A DNA stretch of 64,000 bases, taken from Lutibaculum sp963816555. GTDB taxonomy: Bacteria > Pseudomonadota > Alphaproteobacteria > Rhizobiales > Tepidamorphaceae. The position numbers and the translations under genes were made by a program. The notes below the pieces were generated by a model. That model was not told the DNA's origin, did no database searches, and was given only the letters and a program-made list of their open reading frames with translations. The stretch spans positions 620,001-684,000 of the forward strand of contig CAWFLD010000004.1 in the NCBI GenBank assembly GCA_963816555.1. The letters are read 5' to 3'. Numbering within the stretch: position 1 is the first letter of the stretch; every line of letters begins with the position of its first letter. Shown in pieces: positions 40,319-48,101 of this stretch.

Positions 40319-43300
40319 TCAGGCTTTCTCGATCCGGCACAGCGTCGCCTTCGACTCCTGCATGAAGGTGACGACGTCGTAGCCGTAGGTCGTTGCGGTG
40401 TTGGCGGCCTCGCCGACCACGTAGGGCACGGTGCCCTCGGGGTAGCGCTCGGAGAGGTTCTTGCCCTGGTAGAGGCCGCCGAAATGGAACGGCATGAACA
40501 CCGTCCCCGGACCGACGCGCGGCGTCACGAGCGCGGCGACCCGGACCTTCGATCCCTCCGGGCTGTGGATCCAGACGAACTCGCCGTTGCTCACGCCCGC
40601 CCGGGCGGCATCGTCGGGATTGATCTCGGCGAACATCTGCTGCTGGAATTCCGCCAGCCACTTGTTCGACCGCGTCTCGTCTCCGCCGCCCTCGTACTCC
40701 ACGAGCCGGCCCGAGGTCAGTGCCATCGGGAACTCGTCGGCGTAGTTCTCCTTCTGGATCGACCAGTAGAGCACCGGCAGGCGATAGTCGCGCCGGTCGT
40801 CGTAGGTGCGGTACTTCGGCAGGAGGTCGCGCCGCGGCGTGTAGAGCGGCTCGCGGTGGACCGGGACCGGATCGGGGAAGTTCCAGACGATCGTCCGCGC
40901 CTTGCCGTTGCCGAAGGGTGCGCAGCCATGGGCGATCGCCACGCGCTGGATGCCGCCCGACAGGTCGGTCTTCCAGTTGATCTTCATCAGGCGCTGCGCG
41001 AAGTCGCCGTTCAGCTGGCCCTGGTCCTTGCTCTCGCCGCCGCCGCCGAAATCGGCCTCGCCGACGTCCTCGTTCTTCGAGCCGCCCTCGCCGCTCTGGT
41101 CACCCTGGTCGCCCGACTTCCCGTCCTTCTTCGATTTCTTGTCGGAGCTGAAGCGTTCGTAGACCTGCGTCGCCTCTTCGGCCGTCGCCTTCCCGTCGGG
41201 CTGGAGCCCGGCGTCCTTCGGCTCGCGGAACTTCGACAGGAGCTCGTCGAGGCGTGACTTGGCCCCGGCCTCGTCCATGGCGAGCATGCCGCGTTCGAAC
41301 TCTCCCGCCGCGATCGCCGCGATGACGAGCTGCTCCCTGCGCGTCAGCTCCTGCGACCAGCCGAGCTTCTCGAGCATCGCGTAGGTGAACTCGGGATAGC
41401 CGTCCTTGAGCTCGGAACCGACGGGATAGGAGCCCTCGGCGAGCAGCGTCTTGCCGTCGTGCTCGACGCCCCAGCGGGCGCGGAACGGCAGGCCGCCCTC
41501 GGCCACGGGAACGTCCGGGTTGTAGAGGATGTGGGTGCCGGGATGCTCGAGCGACGGGTCGCCCCAGGAGGGCCAGGGAAGCCCGTAGGTCTCGCCGTCC
41601 ACCGGGCCGACGCCGCGCAGCGTGGTGGAGTCGAACTTGTCCTGGTGCTCCATGTGGCGCTTCAGCCGCTCCGGGCTCTGCCCGGTGTAGCCGATCGTCC
41701 AGGTGCCGATGTTGATCTCGTGGGTGATGTCCTCGACCACCGGCACGTCGTCCTCGACGCCGATGTGCTTGAAGAGCTGGTCGGCGAAGCCGAGCTTCCG
41801 GGACATCAGGTAGGCGATCTCGTAGTCGGTCTTCGCCTCGAAGAGCGGGTCGACGACCTTCTCGCGCCACTGGATCGCCCGCTGCGAGTTGGTGACGGAG
41901 CCGGCGCCTTCCATCGTGGTCGCGGCCGGCAGCAGGTAGACGCCGTCCTGCCGGTCGTGCAGCACCGACGTGAGCGTGGGGTGCGGGTCGATCACCACCA
42001 GCGTGTCGAGCTCGTTCAGGCCCTTCACGAGGTCGGGATTGCGCGTCTGCGAGTTCGGCGCGTGGCCCCAGAAGACCATGCCGCGGATCGGGCTCGGCTG
42101 GTCGAGGTTCTCGGCCGGCTCCAGCACGCCGTCGAACCAGCGCGAGACGGGAATGCCCTGCTGCTCCATCAGCTTCTGCGAGGAGAAGCGGCCCTTCACC
42201 CACTCGTAGTCGAGGTCCCAGACCCGGCACCAGTGCTGCCAGGCGTCCGACGACAGACCGTAATAGGCCGGCAGGGTGTGGCAGAGCACGCCGAGGTCGG
42301 TCGCCCCCTGCACGTTGTCGTGGCCGCGGAAGATGTTGGCGCCGCCGCCGACCTTGCCGATATTGCCGAGCGCGAGCTGGATCGTCGAGGCGGCGCGGGT
42401 CTTCGAGTTGCCGATATGCGACTGCGTCAGGCCCATGCACCAGATCAGCGTGCCCGGCCGGTTCTCCGAGATGATCCGCGCCACCCGCTCGACCTGCTCG
42501 GCCGCGATGCCGGTGATGTTCTCGACGACGTCGGGAGGATAGTTGCCGACCTCGGCGCGGATCTCCTCGAAGCCGAAGACGCGCTGGTCGATATACTCCT
42601 TGTCCTCCCAGCCGTTCTTCAGGATGTGGTGCAGCACGCCCCACATGAAGGCGACGTCGGTGCCGGGCCGGATGCGGACGTATTCGTGGGCGTGCCGCGC
42701 GGTGCGGGTGAAGCGCGGGTCGACGACCACGAGCTTGCAGCCGTTCTCCTTCGCCCGCAGCAGGTGCAGCATCGAGACGGGGTGCGCCTCGGCCGGGTTG
42801 CCGCCGAGCAGGAAGATCGACTTCGAATTGTGGATGTCGTTGAAGGAGTTCGTCATCGCGCCGTAGCCGTACATGTTGGCCACGCCGGAGACGGTGGTCG
42901 AATGGCAGATGCGCGCCTGGTGGTCGACGTTGTTCGTGCCCCACAGGGAGGCGAACTTGCGGAACAGGTACGACATCTCGTTGGAGAACTTGGCCGAGCC
43001 GAGCCAGTAGACCGATTCCGGGCCGCTCTCCTCGCGGATCTTCAGGAAGCGGTCGCCGATCTCGTCGACCGCCTGTTGCCAGGAGATGCGCTGCCACTTC
43101 CCGTCGACGAGCTTCGTCGGGTACTTCAGGCGCCGCTCGCCGATCGCCATCTCGCGCGCCGAGGCGCCCTTGGCGCAGTGCGTGCCCATGTTGATGGGGC
43201 TTTCGAAGACCGGCTCCTGGCCGATCCAGACGCCGTTGTCGACCTCGGCCCAGATCGAGCAGCCGACGGCGCAGAACGGGCAGATCGTCTTCTTCATCTG

Positions 43301-43495
43301 CGGCGGCTCGGGCGCCTGCGCGGTCTGGGCGTCGGCGCGGCGGGTGACGACGGGGCCGGTCATCAGCGCGGCGGCTGCGGCGGTGACGCCGGAATTGCGA
43401 AGGAAGCTCCGCCGATCGAGGCCGCTGTCGCGGCCGGCCCCGAGGGACGAGCGGAGGGTACGGGCGGACGTGGCCGCAGCCCTCTTTCTCAGCAT
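40319..43495 (-). CDS. fdhA: Formate dehydrogenase alpha subunit, Mo/W-bis-MGD, Cys-type, 1058 aa
   Basis: Catalytic subunit oxidising formate to CO2 on the periplasmic side. A twin-arginine motif (DRRSFLRNSG, residues 27-36) directs Tat export. The proximal 4Fe-4S cluster uses Cys72, 75, 79 and 107 (ICPFCAVGC ... GTHC). The metal ligand is Cys197 in HQARICHSTT where many homologues have selenocysteine; His follows, as needed. Molybdopterin motifs GGNPAEAHP, MGLTQSHIGN and the C-terminal TSGRLVEYEGGGDETRSN are present. Odd: residues about 781-828 are a Lys/Asp/Gly/Ser-rich segment (SSDKKSKKDGKSGDQ...) between the main body and the C-terminal dinucleotide-binding domain, which makes the protein longer than usual relatives. 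Operon: small Tat protein, fdhA, fdhB, fdhC, 59-aa protein. Confidence 0.93.
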   Translation of the reverse strand: MLRKRAAATSARTLRSSLGAGRDSGLDRRSFLRNSGVTAAAAALMTGPVVTRRADAQTAQAPEPPQMKKTICPFCAVGCSIWAEVDNGVWIGQEPVFESPINMGTHCAKGASAREMAIGERRLKYPTKLVDGKWQRISWQQAVDEIGDRFLKIREESGPESVYWLGSAKFSNEMSYLFRKFASLWGTNNVDHQARICHSTTVSGVANMYGYGAMTNSFNDIHNSKSIFLLGGNPAEAHPVSMLHLLRAKENGCKLVVVDPRFTRTARHAHEYVRIRPGTDVAFMWGVLHHILKNGWEDKEYIDQRVFGFEEIRAEVGNYPPDVVENITGIAAEQVERVARIISENRPGTLIWCMGLTQSHIGNSKTRAASTIQLALGNIGKVGGGANIFRGHDNVQGATDLGVLCHTLPAYYGLSSDAWQHWCRVWDLDYEWVKGRFSSQKLMEQQGIPVSRWFDGVLEPAENLDQPSPIRGMVFWGHAPNSQTRNPDLVKGLNELDTLVVIDPHPTLTSVLHDRQDGVYLLPAATTMEGAGSVTNSQRAIQWREKVVDPLFEAKTDYEIAYLMSRKLGFADQLFKHIGVEDDVPVVEDITHEINIGTWTIGYTGQSPERLKRHMEHQDKFDSTTLRGVGPVDGETYGLPWPSWGDPSLEHPGTHILYNPDVPVAEGGLPFRARWGVEHDGKTLLAEGSYPVGSELKDGYPEFTYAMLEKLGWSQELTRREQLVIAAIAAGEFERGMLAMDEAGAKSRLDELLSKFREPKDAGLQPDGKATAEEATQVYERFSSDKKSKKDGKSGDQGDQSGEGGSKNEDVGEADFGGGGESKDQGQLNGDFAQRLMKINWKTDLSGGIQRVAIAHGCAPFGNGKARTIVWNFPDPVPVHREPLYTPRRDLLPKYRTYDDRRDYRLPVLYWSIQKENYADEFPMALTSGRLVEYEGGGDETRSNKWLAEFQQQMFAEINPDDAARAGVSNGEFVWIHSPEGSKVRVAALVTPRVGPGTVFMPFHFGGLYQGKNLSERYPEGTVPYVVGEAANTATTYGYDVVTFMQESKATLCRIEKA

Positions 43496-43541
43496 GGGCG
43501 CTGACCCTTGTCTGTTGGTGATGGTCCCCGCATGGCTGCGC

Positions 43542-43733
43542 TCAGAAGCGCGCCATCCGATAGAAGGTCTTCACGTGCTCGGTTTCGCGGTACTCGCCCG
43601 GACGGGCCGTGGCCTCGTCCTGCGGCGCCGCCTCGGCACCCGTGGAGACGACCGCCGCGGCGCTCGCGGCGGAGCCGAGGCCGGCCAGCTTCAGGAACTG
43701 GCGCCGGCTGCTGGTCGCAGGGCTGTCGGACAT
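43542..43733 (-). CDS. Formate dehydrogenase region TAT-target protein, 63 aa
   Basis: Short protein with a twin-arginine signal (SSRRQFLKLAGLGSAASAAAVVSTGAEA) and a brief mature tail EYRETEHVKTFYRMARF. It matches the small family found at the head of formate dehydrogenase operons (formate dehydrogenase region TAT target); its tail ends close to the residues conserved in that family. Role unknown, possibly assembly of the exported enzyme. First gene of the operon, GGAGAG site, 46 bases before fdhA, with an exact EcfG-type promoter 27 bases upstream. Confidence 0.85.
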   Translation of the reverse strand: MSDSPATSSRRQFLKLAGLGSAASAAAVVSTGAEAAPQDEATARPGEYRETEHVKTFYRMARF

Positions 43734-43759
43734 GGTTCTCTCCTCACTCCACCTTGGCC

Positions 43760-43784
43760 AACGCGTGGAGGTCGAAGACGTTCC
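43760..43784 (-). promoter_or_regulatory. Sigma-EcfG-type promoter of the formate dehydrogenase operon
   Basis: On the minus strand GGAAC (43780-43784), 16 bases, CGTT (43760-43763): exact consensus. The -10 element ends 26 bases before the ATG of the first gene of the operon. Confidence 0.65.
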
Positions 43785-43803
43785 GGTGGATCAGGGAAGG
43801 AAT

Positions 43804-44664
43804 TCAGATCTCTTCCGCCACCTGCCCGTATGAAATGACCGTGAAGAGCGCGGTCCCGCCGATGATGTTCCCGATCAGGGCAGGTATGAAGAAGCTGAAG
43901 ATCATGCTCCAGAGGCTCATCTCTCCCTGGACGACGAGGAGGAATGCTTCGAAGCTGCCCGCGATCACATGGGTGAAACCGCCGAGCGCGATCAGATACG
44001 TGATGACGGCGATGACCAGGAACTCCGAGCCTTCCGCCGCCGGCAGGAGCCAGACGAGCGCCGCGATCAGGAAGCCCGCCGAGATGCCCTTGAGCATCAT
44101 CTCCCACCAGCCGTTCGCCATGCTCTCCCGGGAGATGTCGAGCATGTGATGGAAGGTCTCGGTGTCCAGCACGAAGGGGATGGAGTTGAACAGCGCGGCC
44201 GCGAACGTCCCCACGAGGTTGGCGACCAGCACGATCGACCACAGCCGCGCGACGCAATAGAAGCGGTGCCGGCTGCGGGCGCGCACCAGCGGCAGGATGA
44301 CGGTGATCGTGTTCTCGGTGAAGAGCTGCTGGCGGGCCAGCACGACGATCAGGAAGCCCACCGTGTAGCCGAAATGCTCGACCAGCGGCCGCCAGGCCGC
44401 GTCCGGCAGGTGGTCGCGCAGCAGGGCCTGGGCGAGGATCGAGAAGCTGAGCGACACGCCGGCCGCGCCGCCGGAGAAGAACAGCGACTTGGCCGGGCGC
44501 TCCAGCTCCTCGAGCCCCTCGCGGCGGATCACCTCGTAGATCAGCGGCGCCCGCAGGCGCTGCCGGTGGCGAACCTCCTTCTGCTCGCTGCGCGAGATGT
44601 TCCGGTTCGTGCTCTCGTCCTGGTCCGGCTTGTCGCCCTCGTCGCGATGGTTGCGACCTGCCAT
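43804..44664 (-). CDS. Formate/nitrite transporter (FNT, YfdC-like) channel, 286 aa
   Basis: Inner-membrane channel of the FNT family, six helices after a charged cytoplasmic N-terminus (about 1-65, RNHRDEGDKPDQDESTNRNISRSEQKEVRHRQRL). The FNT fold is seen in KSLFFSGGAAGVSLSFSILAQ, QLFTENTITVILPL (second half of the omega loop), NLVGTFAAALF and ALGGFTHVIAGSFEAF. The subgroup is closer to E. coli YfdC than to FocA, so formate as substrate is not certain, but position directly upstream of the formate dehydrogenase operon on the same strand (70 bases) favours it. ATG at 44664 has GAGGGG before it; a longer frame was rejected. Confidence 0.85.
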   Translation of the reverse strand: MAGRNHRDEGDKPDQDESTNRNISRSEQKEVRHRQRLRAPLIYEVIRREGLEELERPAKSLFFSGGAAGVSLSFSILAQALLRDHLPDAAWRPLVEHFGYTVGFLIVVLARQQLFTENTITVILPLVRARSRHRFYCVARLWSIVLVANLVGTFAAALFNSIPFVLDTETFHHMLDISRESMANGWWEMMLKGISAGFLIAALVWLLPAAEGSEFLVIAVITYLIALGGFTHVIAGSFEAFLLVVQGEMSLWSMIFSFFIPALIGNIIGGTALFTVISYGQVAEEI

Positions 44665-44718
44665 GCGTGTCCCCTCGTAATGGAATGCCGGTCGAACGCC
44701 GGCGCTGGAGCGAGGCGT

Positions 44719-44743
44719 AACGGCCGGGCGCCGCCCCGGTTCG
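44719..44743 (-). promoter_or_regulatory. Near-match sigma-EcfG-type promoter of the FNT gene
   Basis: On the minus strand CGAAC (44739-44743), 16 bases, CGTT (44719-44722); one mismatch (first G to C) from the consensus, 55 bases before the FNT start. Confidence 0.35.
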
Positions 44744-44819
44744 ATCACGCATGGTTGAGGGCGCCGGCGACGGATGCCGGCGCCCCTGGACTATAGGGCC
44801 CGAATGGCCGCTGCGGGAG

Positions 44820-45077
44820 CTACTGGCTGCCGGTCGTCGCTCCGCCGCTGGCTTCGCCGCCGCCGCTCGTCGCGCCGCCGGTGTCGCCGCCGGCCGATCC
44901 GCCGCCGGAGGACGGAGCCCCGACATTCACGTCGACGTCGGTGCCGCCGCCGCCCGCGCCGCCGCCGGCGGTGAACATGTCGACGCCGCCGAGGGCGAAA
45001 AAGATGATCAGAACGAGGACGACGAGCCCGCCCACGATGAATGCGAGGGCGGAATTCCCTCCCCTGCCTTCGGCCAT
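44820..45077 (-). CDS. Small glycine-rich single-helix membrane protein, 85 aa
   Basis: Unrecognised. A short N-terminus (MAEGRGGNSA), one membrane helix (about 11-33, LAFIVGGLVVLVLIIFFALGG) and a C-terminal half that is almost only Gly, Ser, Ala, Thr and Asp (GGGAGGGGTDVDVNVGAPSSGGG), likely disordered and outside the cytoplasm. The ATG at 45077 has an AAGGAGA site; a longer in-frame start lacks one. An exact EcfG-type promoter lies 38 bases upstream, so it is probably a stress-induced envelope protein. Confidence 0.68.
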   Translation of the reverse strand: MAEGRGGNSALAFIVGGLVVLVLIIFFALGGVDMFTAGGGAGGGGTDVDVNVGAPSSGGGSAGGDTGGATSGGGEASGGATTGSQ

Positions 45078-45114
45078 CTTCCGGATCTCCTTCTTCAATC
45101 TCGATGGGTGGCTG

Positions 45115-45139
45115 AACGCCGCCGTCACCGCGAAGTTCC
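45115..45139 (-). promoter_or_regulatory. Sigma-EcfG-type promoter of the glycine-rich protein gene
   Basis: On the minus strand GGAAC (45135-45139), 16 bases, CGTT (45115-45118); exact consensus, 37 bases before the start at 45077. Confidence 0.65.
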
Positions 45140-45310
45140 GGAGCGCGATCCGCCGCCCAGTGGCGACCCGCGAAGCCCGGCCGGTGCGCCGTGCGCCTCG
45201 CCAAGCCGTTGACGCCGCACCGTTTCGCCGGCGCTAGACCGGACGGCGCAAACCTCCGGCCCGCGCAGGGCCGCGTGCCTGCGGCGCTTCGCCCTCACCT
45301 TCTTCTTCAG
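45140..45310. other. Non-coding gap between two divergent stress-type promoters
   Basis: About 170 bases between the minus-strand and plus-strand EcfG-type promoters. I see no gene and no further clear element. Confidence 0.4.
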
Positions 45311-45336
45311 GAACAGGTCGCCCGCAGACGGCGTTT
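45311..45336 (+). promoter_or_regulatory. Sigma-EcfG-type promoter of the CsbD gene
   Basis: GGAAC at 45311-45315, 17 bases, CGTT at 45333-45336: exact consensus, 49 bases before the CsbD start. CsbD proteins are common members of the general stress response. Confidence 0.7.
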
Positions 45337-45385
45337 CTCATGGGACGCATGGCAGATCGCCAGCGGTTCTTGAAGGAACGGTCCA

Positions 45386-45565
45386 ATGGACAAGAACGAG
45401 ATCAAGGGCGCGGCCAAGGAAACCGGCGGCAAGCTCAAGGAAGCTGCCGGCAAGGCGACCGGCAACGATCGCATGGCCGCCGAGGGCCAGGCCGACCAGG
45501 TCGAAGGCAAGACCCAGAAGAACTACGGCAAGGTCAAGGATGCGGTGAAGGACCAGACGCGCTGA
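45386..45565 (+). CDS. CsbD family stress protein, 59 aa
   Basis: Small, very hydrophilic protein: MDKNEIKGAAKETGGKLKEA, GKATGNDRMAAEGQADQVEG and KTQKNYGKVKDAVKDQTR are the typical CsbD-like repeats (ATG at 45386, GAAGGAAC just upstream). CsbD is a general stress protein first seen in Bacillus under sigma-B; the molecular function is not known. Sits between an exact sigma-EcfG-type promoter and a strong terminator, i.e. a complete single-gene unit. Confidence 0.88.
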   Translation: MDKNEIKGAAKETGGKLKEAAGKATGNDRMAAEGQADQVEGKTQKNYGKVKDAVKDQTR

Positions 45566-45590
45566 CCCGAGCCACCTGCACGAACGGCGA

Positions 45591-45614
45591 GGGCCGCCCG
45601 GCAACGGGCGGCCC
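45591..45614. terminator. Intrinsic terminator between CsbD and the epimerase
   Basis: Perfect 10-bp stem GGGCCGCCCG / CGGGCGGCCC with a GCAA tetraloop, followed on the plus strand by TTCGTCGTTTT. Lies between convergent stops. Confidence 0.8.
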
Positions 45615-45635
45615 TTCGTCGTTTTGCGGCGTCCG

Positions 45636-46649
45636 TCACGCGCCGGCGTATCGGGACCTGTACCACTCCACGAAGGCCGGCACGCCGACGGCGACCGGCG
45701 TGCGCGGCCGGTATCCGGTCAGCGCCTCGAGCAGCCGGTGGTCGGCGAAGGTCTCGCGCACGTCGCCCGGCTGCATCGCCATCATGTTGCGCCGCGCCGG
45801 GCGGCCGACCGCCGCCTCGACCGTCTCGATGAACTCGAGAAGCCCGATCGGCTCGCCGCCGGCGATGTTCACCACGCGGTGCGGCCCGACCGGCGATAGG
45901 CTGTCCTCGAAGCCGTCGCCGGCCAGCGGGTTGCCGGCCTCCGGCACGCAGGCGGCGAGCCGGACCACCGCCTCCACGAGGTCGTCGACATAGGTGAAGT
46001 CGCGCTTCATGCGGCCCTCGCCGTAGACGTCGATCGGCTCGTCCCGGAGGATCGCGTCGACGAACTTGAACAGCGCCATGTCCGGCCGGCCCCAGGGCCC
46101 GTAGACCGTGAAGAAGCGGAAGCAGGTCGTCGGGACGTCGAAGAGCTGGGCGTAGGCGTGCGACATCGCCTCCATCGCCGTCTTGGTCGCGGCGTAGAGC
46201 GTCAGCGGGTGCGCCGTCCTGTCGGTCTCCGCGAAGGGCATCTCCTCGTTGGCGCCGTAGACCGAGCTCGTCGAGGCGAGCAGGAGATGGCGCGGCTTCG
46301 TCTCGCGCGCCATCTCGAGCACGTTGAAGGAGCCCATGAGGTTGGCGTCGGCATAGGCGCGCGGGTTTTCCAGCGAGTAGCGCACGCCGGCCTGTGCGCC
46401 GAGATGGACGACGACCTCCGGCGCGAAGGCGCGCGCCTCGTCCATCAGCGCCGCGTGGTCCTCCAGCATCGCCTCGACCATGGTGAAGCGCGCGTGGCCG
46501 CTCAGGATGGCGGCCCGGTCTCGCTTGAGCGACACGTCGTAATAGGGCGTGAAGCCGTCGTGGCCGAGGACGTCGTGCCCCTCCTCCAGGAGGCGCCGCG
46601 CCAGATGGAAGCCGATGAAGCCGGCGGCGCCCGTCACGAAATACCGCAT
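45636..46649 (-). CDS. NAD-dependent sugar-nucleotide epimerase (UDP-glucuronate 4-epimerase-like), 337 aa
   Basis: Extended SDR that inverts C4 of a UDP-sugar acid for polysaccharide or LPS synthesis. TGAAGFIGFHLARRL at residues 6-20, HLGAQAGVRYSLENP, catalytic Ser/Tyr/Lys in STSSVYG and YAATK, and FTVYGPWGRPDMALFKF are the LpsL/UDP-GlcA 4-epimerase signatures. ATG at 46649 starts the first strand; the extension to 46763 was rejected. It is not in a polysaccharide cluster here. No frameshift. Confidence 0.88.
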   Translation of the reverse strand: MRYFVTGAAGFIGFHLARRLLEEGHDVLGHDGFTPYYDVSLKRDRAAILSGHARFTMVEAMLEDHAALMDEARAFAPEVVVHLGAQAGVRYSLENPRAYADANLMGSFNVLEMARETKPRHLLLASTSSVYGANEEMPFAETDRTAHPLTLYAATKTAMEAMSHAYAQLFDVPTTCFRFFTVYGPWGRPDMALFKFVDAILRDEPIDVYGEGRMKRDFTYVDDLVEAVVRLAACVPEAGNPLAGDGFEDSLSPVGPHRVVNIAGGEPIGLLEFIETVEAAVGRPARRNMMAMQPGDVRETFADHRLLEALTGYRPRTPVAVGVPAFVEWYRSRYAGA

Positions 46650-46827
46650 GAATCCTCCGTGTCCCCGCTCGCCGCGGCCGGCCGCTCCGGCGGCCCGCCC
46701 CGCGCTGGATGGACCAGCTTCGGCGGCGGCGCAACCTCTTCGCCACCGCGCCGCGTCCACCACCGTACCCTCGTCTTCGCCGTGATGCGCAGCCGGAACC
46801 GGCGCGGACAGGCGAAGTTCGCCCCCG

Positions 46828-47910
46828 ATGAACGGGAGCCCAGAGGTGCATCAGCCGACTCCAGACGCACGCGCCGGCACGGCGCGCACCGCCTTCATCT
46901 GGGTGGCCGTGGCGCTCGCCGCGGCGGCGGCTCTGTTCGTCCTGTGGAAGGCGTCGATCGCCTTCTTCCTGATCTTCGGCGGCATCCTGCTGGGGGCCGT
47001 GTTCGACGCGCTGGCGCGGCTCTTTCGCCGGGTGCTGCCGATCGGCCGCCGCTGGCGGGTGGCGCTGGCGATCGTGGTGATCGGCGCGCTGCTCGGCGTC
47101 GCCCTGTATTTCGGGGCGCAGGCGCTGATCTCGCAGTTCGGCGAGCTCCGCGCCGTGATCGACGAGCAGCTGGGCCGGCTGCAGGACCACCTCGTCGATC
47201 TCGGCCTCCTGCGCGAGGATGCCGACGGCGGCCTGCAGGGCTTCGTGCCGAATGCCTCGGCGATCTTCGGCAGCGCCACGCAGGCCGTGCTCACCGTGTT
47301 CGGCGGCGTCGGCAATTTCGTGCTGCTCGTCTTCCTCGGCATCTTCTTCGCGATGGAGCCGCATCTCTACAAGCGCGGCCTCGTCTCGCTCTTCCCCGCC
47401 CGCCACCGGCCGCAGGTCTCGCACGTGCTCCACGAGGCCGGGCGGACGCTCCGCCTGTGGCTCGTCGGCCAGTCCATCAGCATGAGCGTGATCTTCGCGG
47501 TCAGCTTCGTGCTTCTCATGCTGATCGGCATGCCGTTCGCGCCGCTTCTGGCGCTGCAGGCGGGGCTCCTGGCCTTCATCCCCCTCTTGGGGCCGGTGCT
47601 GGCCGGCATCCCGATCATCCTCGCCGGCGCCTCGCAGAGCCCGCACATGGCGATGCTCGGCCTCGGCGTCTACGTGCTCATCCAGGGCGTCGAGAGCTAC
47701 ACGGTGCAGCCGATCGTGCAGGAGAGGACGGTCGAGCTTCCGCCGGCGCTGACGCTCAGCCTGCAGCTCGTGATCGGCGTCCTGTTCGGCATGATCGGCG
47801 TCGCCCTCGCCGTCCCGTTCGGGGCCACCGCCCGCACGATCATCCGGCTCGGCTATGTCGAGGGCATGCTCGGCGGCGGCTGGGAAGGCGACCGGGACGA
47901 CGACAAGTAG
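46828..47910 (+). CDS. AI-2E family transporter/permease, 360 aa
   Basis: Inner-membrane protein with about eight helices of the AI-2E (PerM/YdiK/TqsA) family. Typical parts: ASIAFFLIFGGILLGAVFDAL (helices 1-2), a helical soluble domain (about 100-150), FVLLVFLGIFFAME, and the C-terminal LLAFIPLLGPVLAGIPIIL and QPIVQERTVELPPALTLSLQL. Members include an autoinducer-2 exporter and sodium/proton antiporters, so the substrate is open. The ATG at 46828 is the first plausible start; upstream frame lacks a ribosome site. Confidence 0.85.
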   Translation: MNGSPEVHQPTPDARAGTARTAFIWVAVALAAAAALFVLWKASIAFFLIFGGILLGAVFDALARLFRRVLPIGRRWRVALAIVVIGALLGVALYFGAQALISQFGELRAVIDEQLGRLQDHLVDLGLLREDADGGLQGFVPNASAIFGSATQAVLTVFGGVGNFVLLVFLGIFFAMEPHLYKRGLVSLFPARHRPQVSHVLHEAGRTLRLWLVGQSISMSVIFAVSFVLLMLIGMPFAPLLALQAGLLAFIPLLGPVLAGIPIILAGASQSPHMAMLGLGVYVLIQGVESYTVQPIVQERTVELPPALTLSLQLVIGVLFGMIGVALAVPFGATARTIIRLGYVEGMLGGGWEGDRDDDK

Positions 47911-48101
47911 CGCGGGCGGCCGGGCCGGCGGTCCCGCATTGTCGCAAAACGTCGCCGCTGCGGCGCCCGCCGTCCGCTTGCGACACTTCCCGAATTATTT
48001 GCCATTGTGCGGCGACAATCGCGGCGCAACATAGAGATCGTGTCGAGCGCCGCATCCGGATGGCGTCGAGACGCTTTCCCGAGTGCGAGACGCGAACGCC
48101 T
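47911..48101. promoter_or_regulatory. Upstream region of the RND efflux operon with inverted repeats
   Basis: Contains ATTGT-GCGGCG-ACAAT (48004-48019), an operator-like inverted repeat, and a distant perfect pair ATTGTCGC (47938-47945) / GCGACAAT (48012-48019). A TetR- or MarR-type regulator would fit a pump operon, but no regulator gene is adjacent. Confidence 0.4.

Noticed and set aside
42905..42907. Possible selenocysteine in formate dehydrogenase.
   Set aside because: The codon at this place is TGC (Cys), not TGA, so no selenocysteine is needed.
46795..46819. EcfG-like GGAAC-N16-AGTT before the AI-2E gene.
   Set aside because: One mismatch and only nine bases from the ATG, too close to work for that start.
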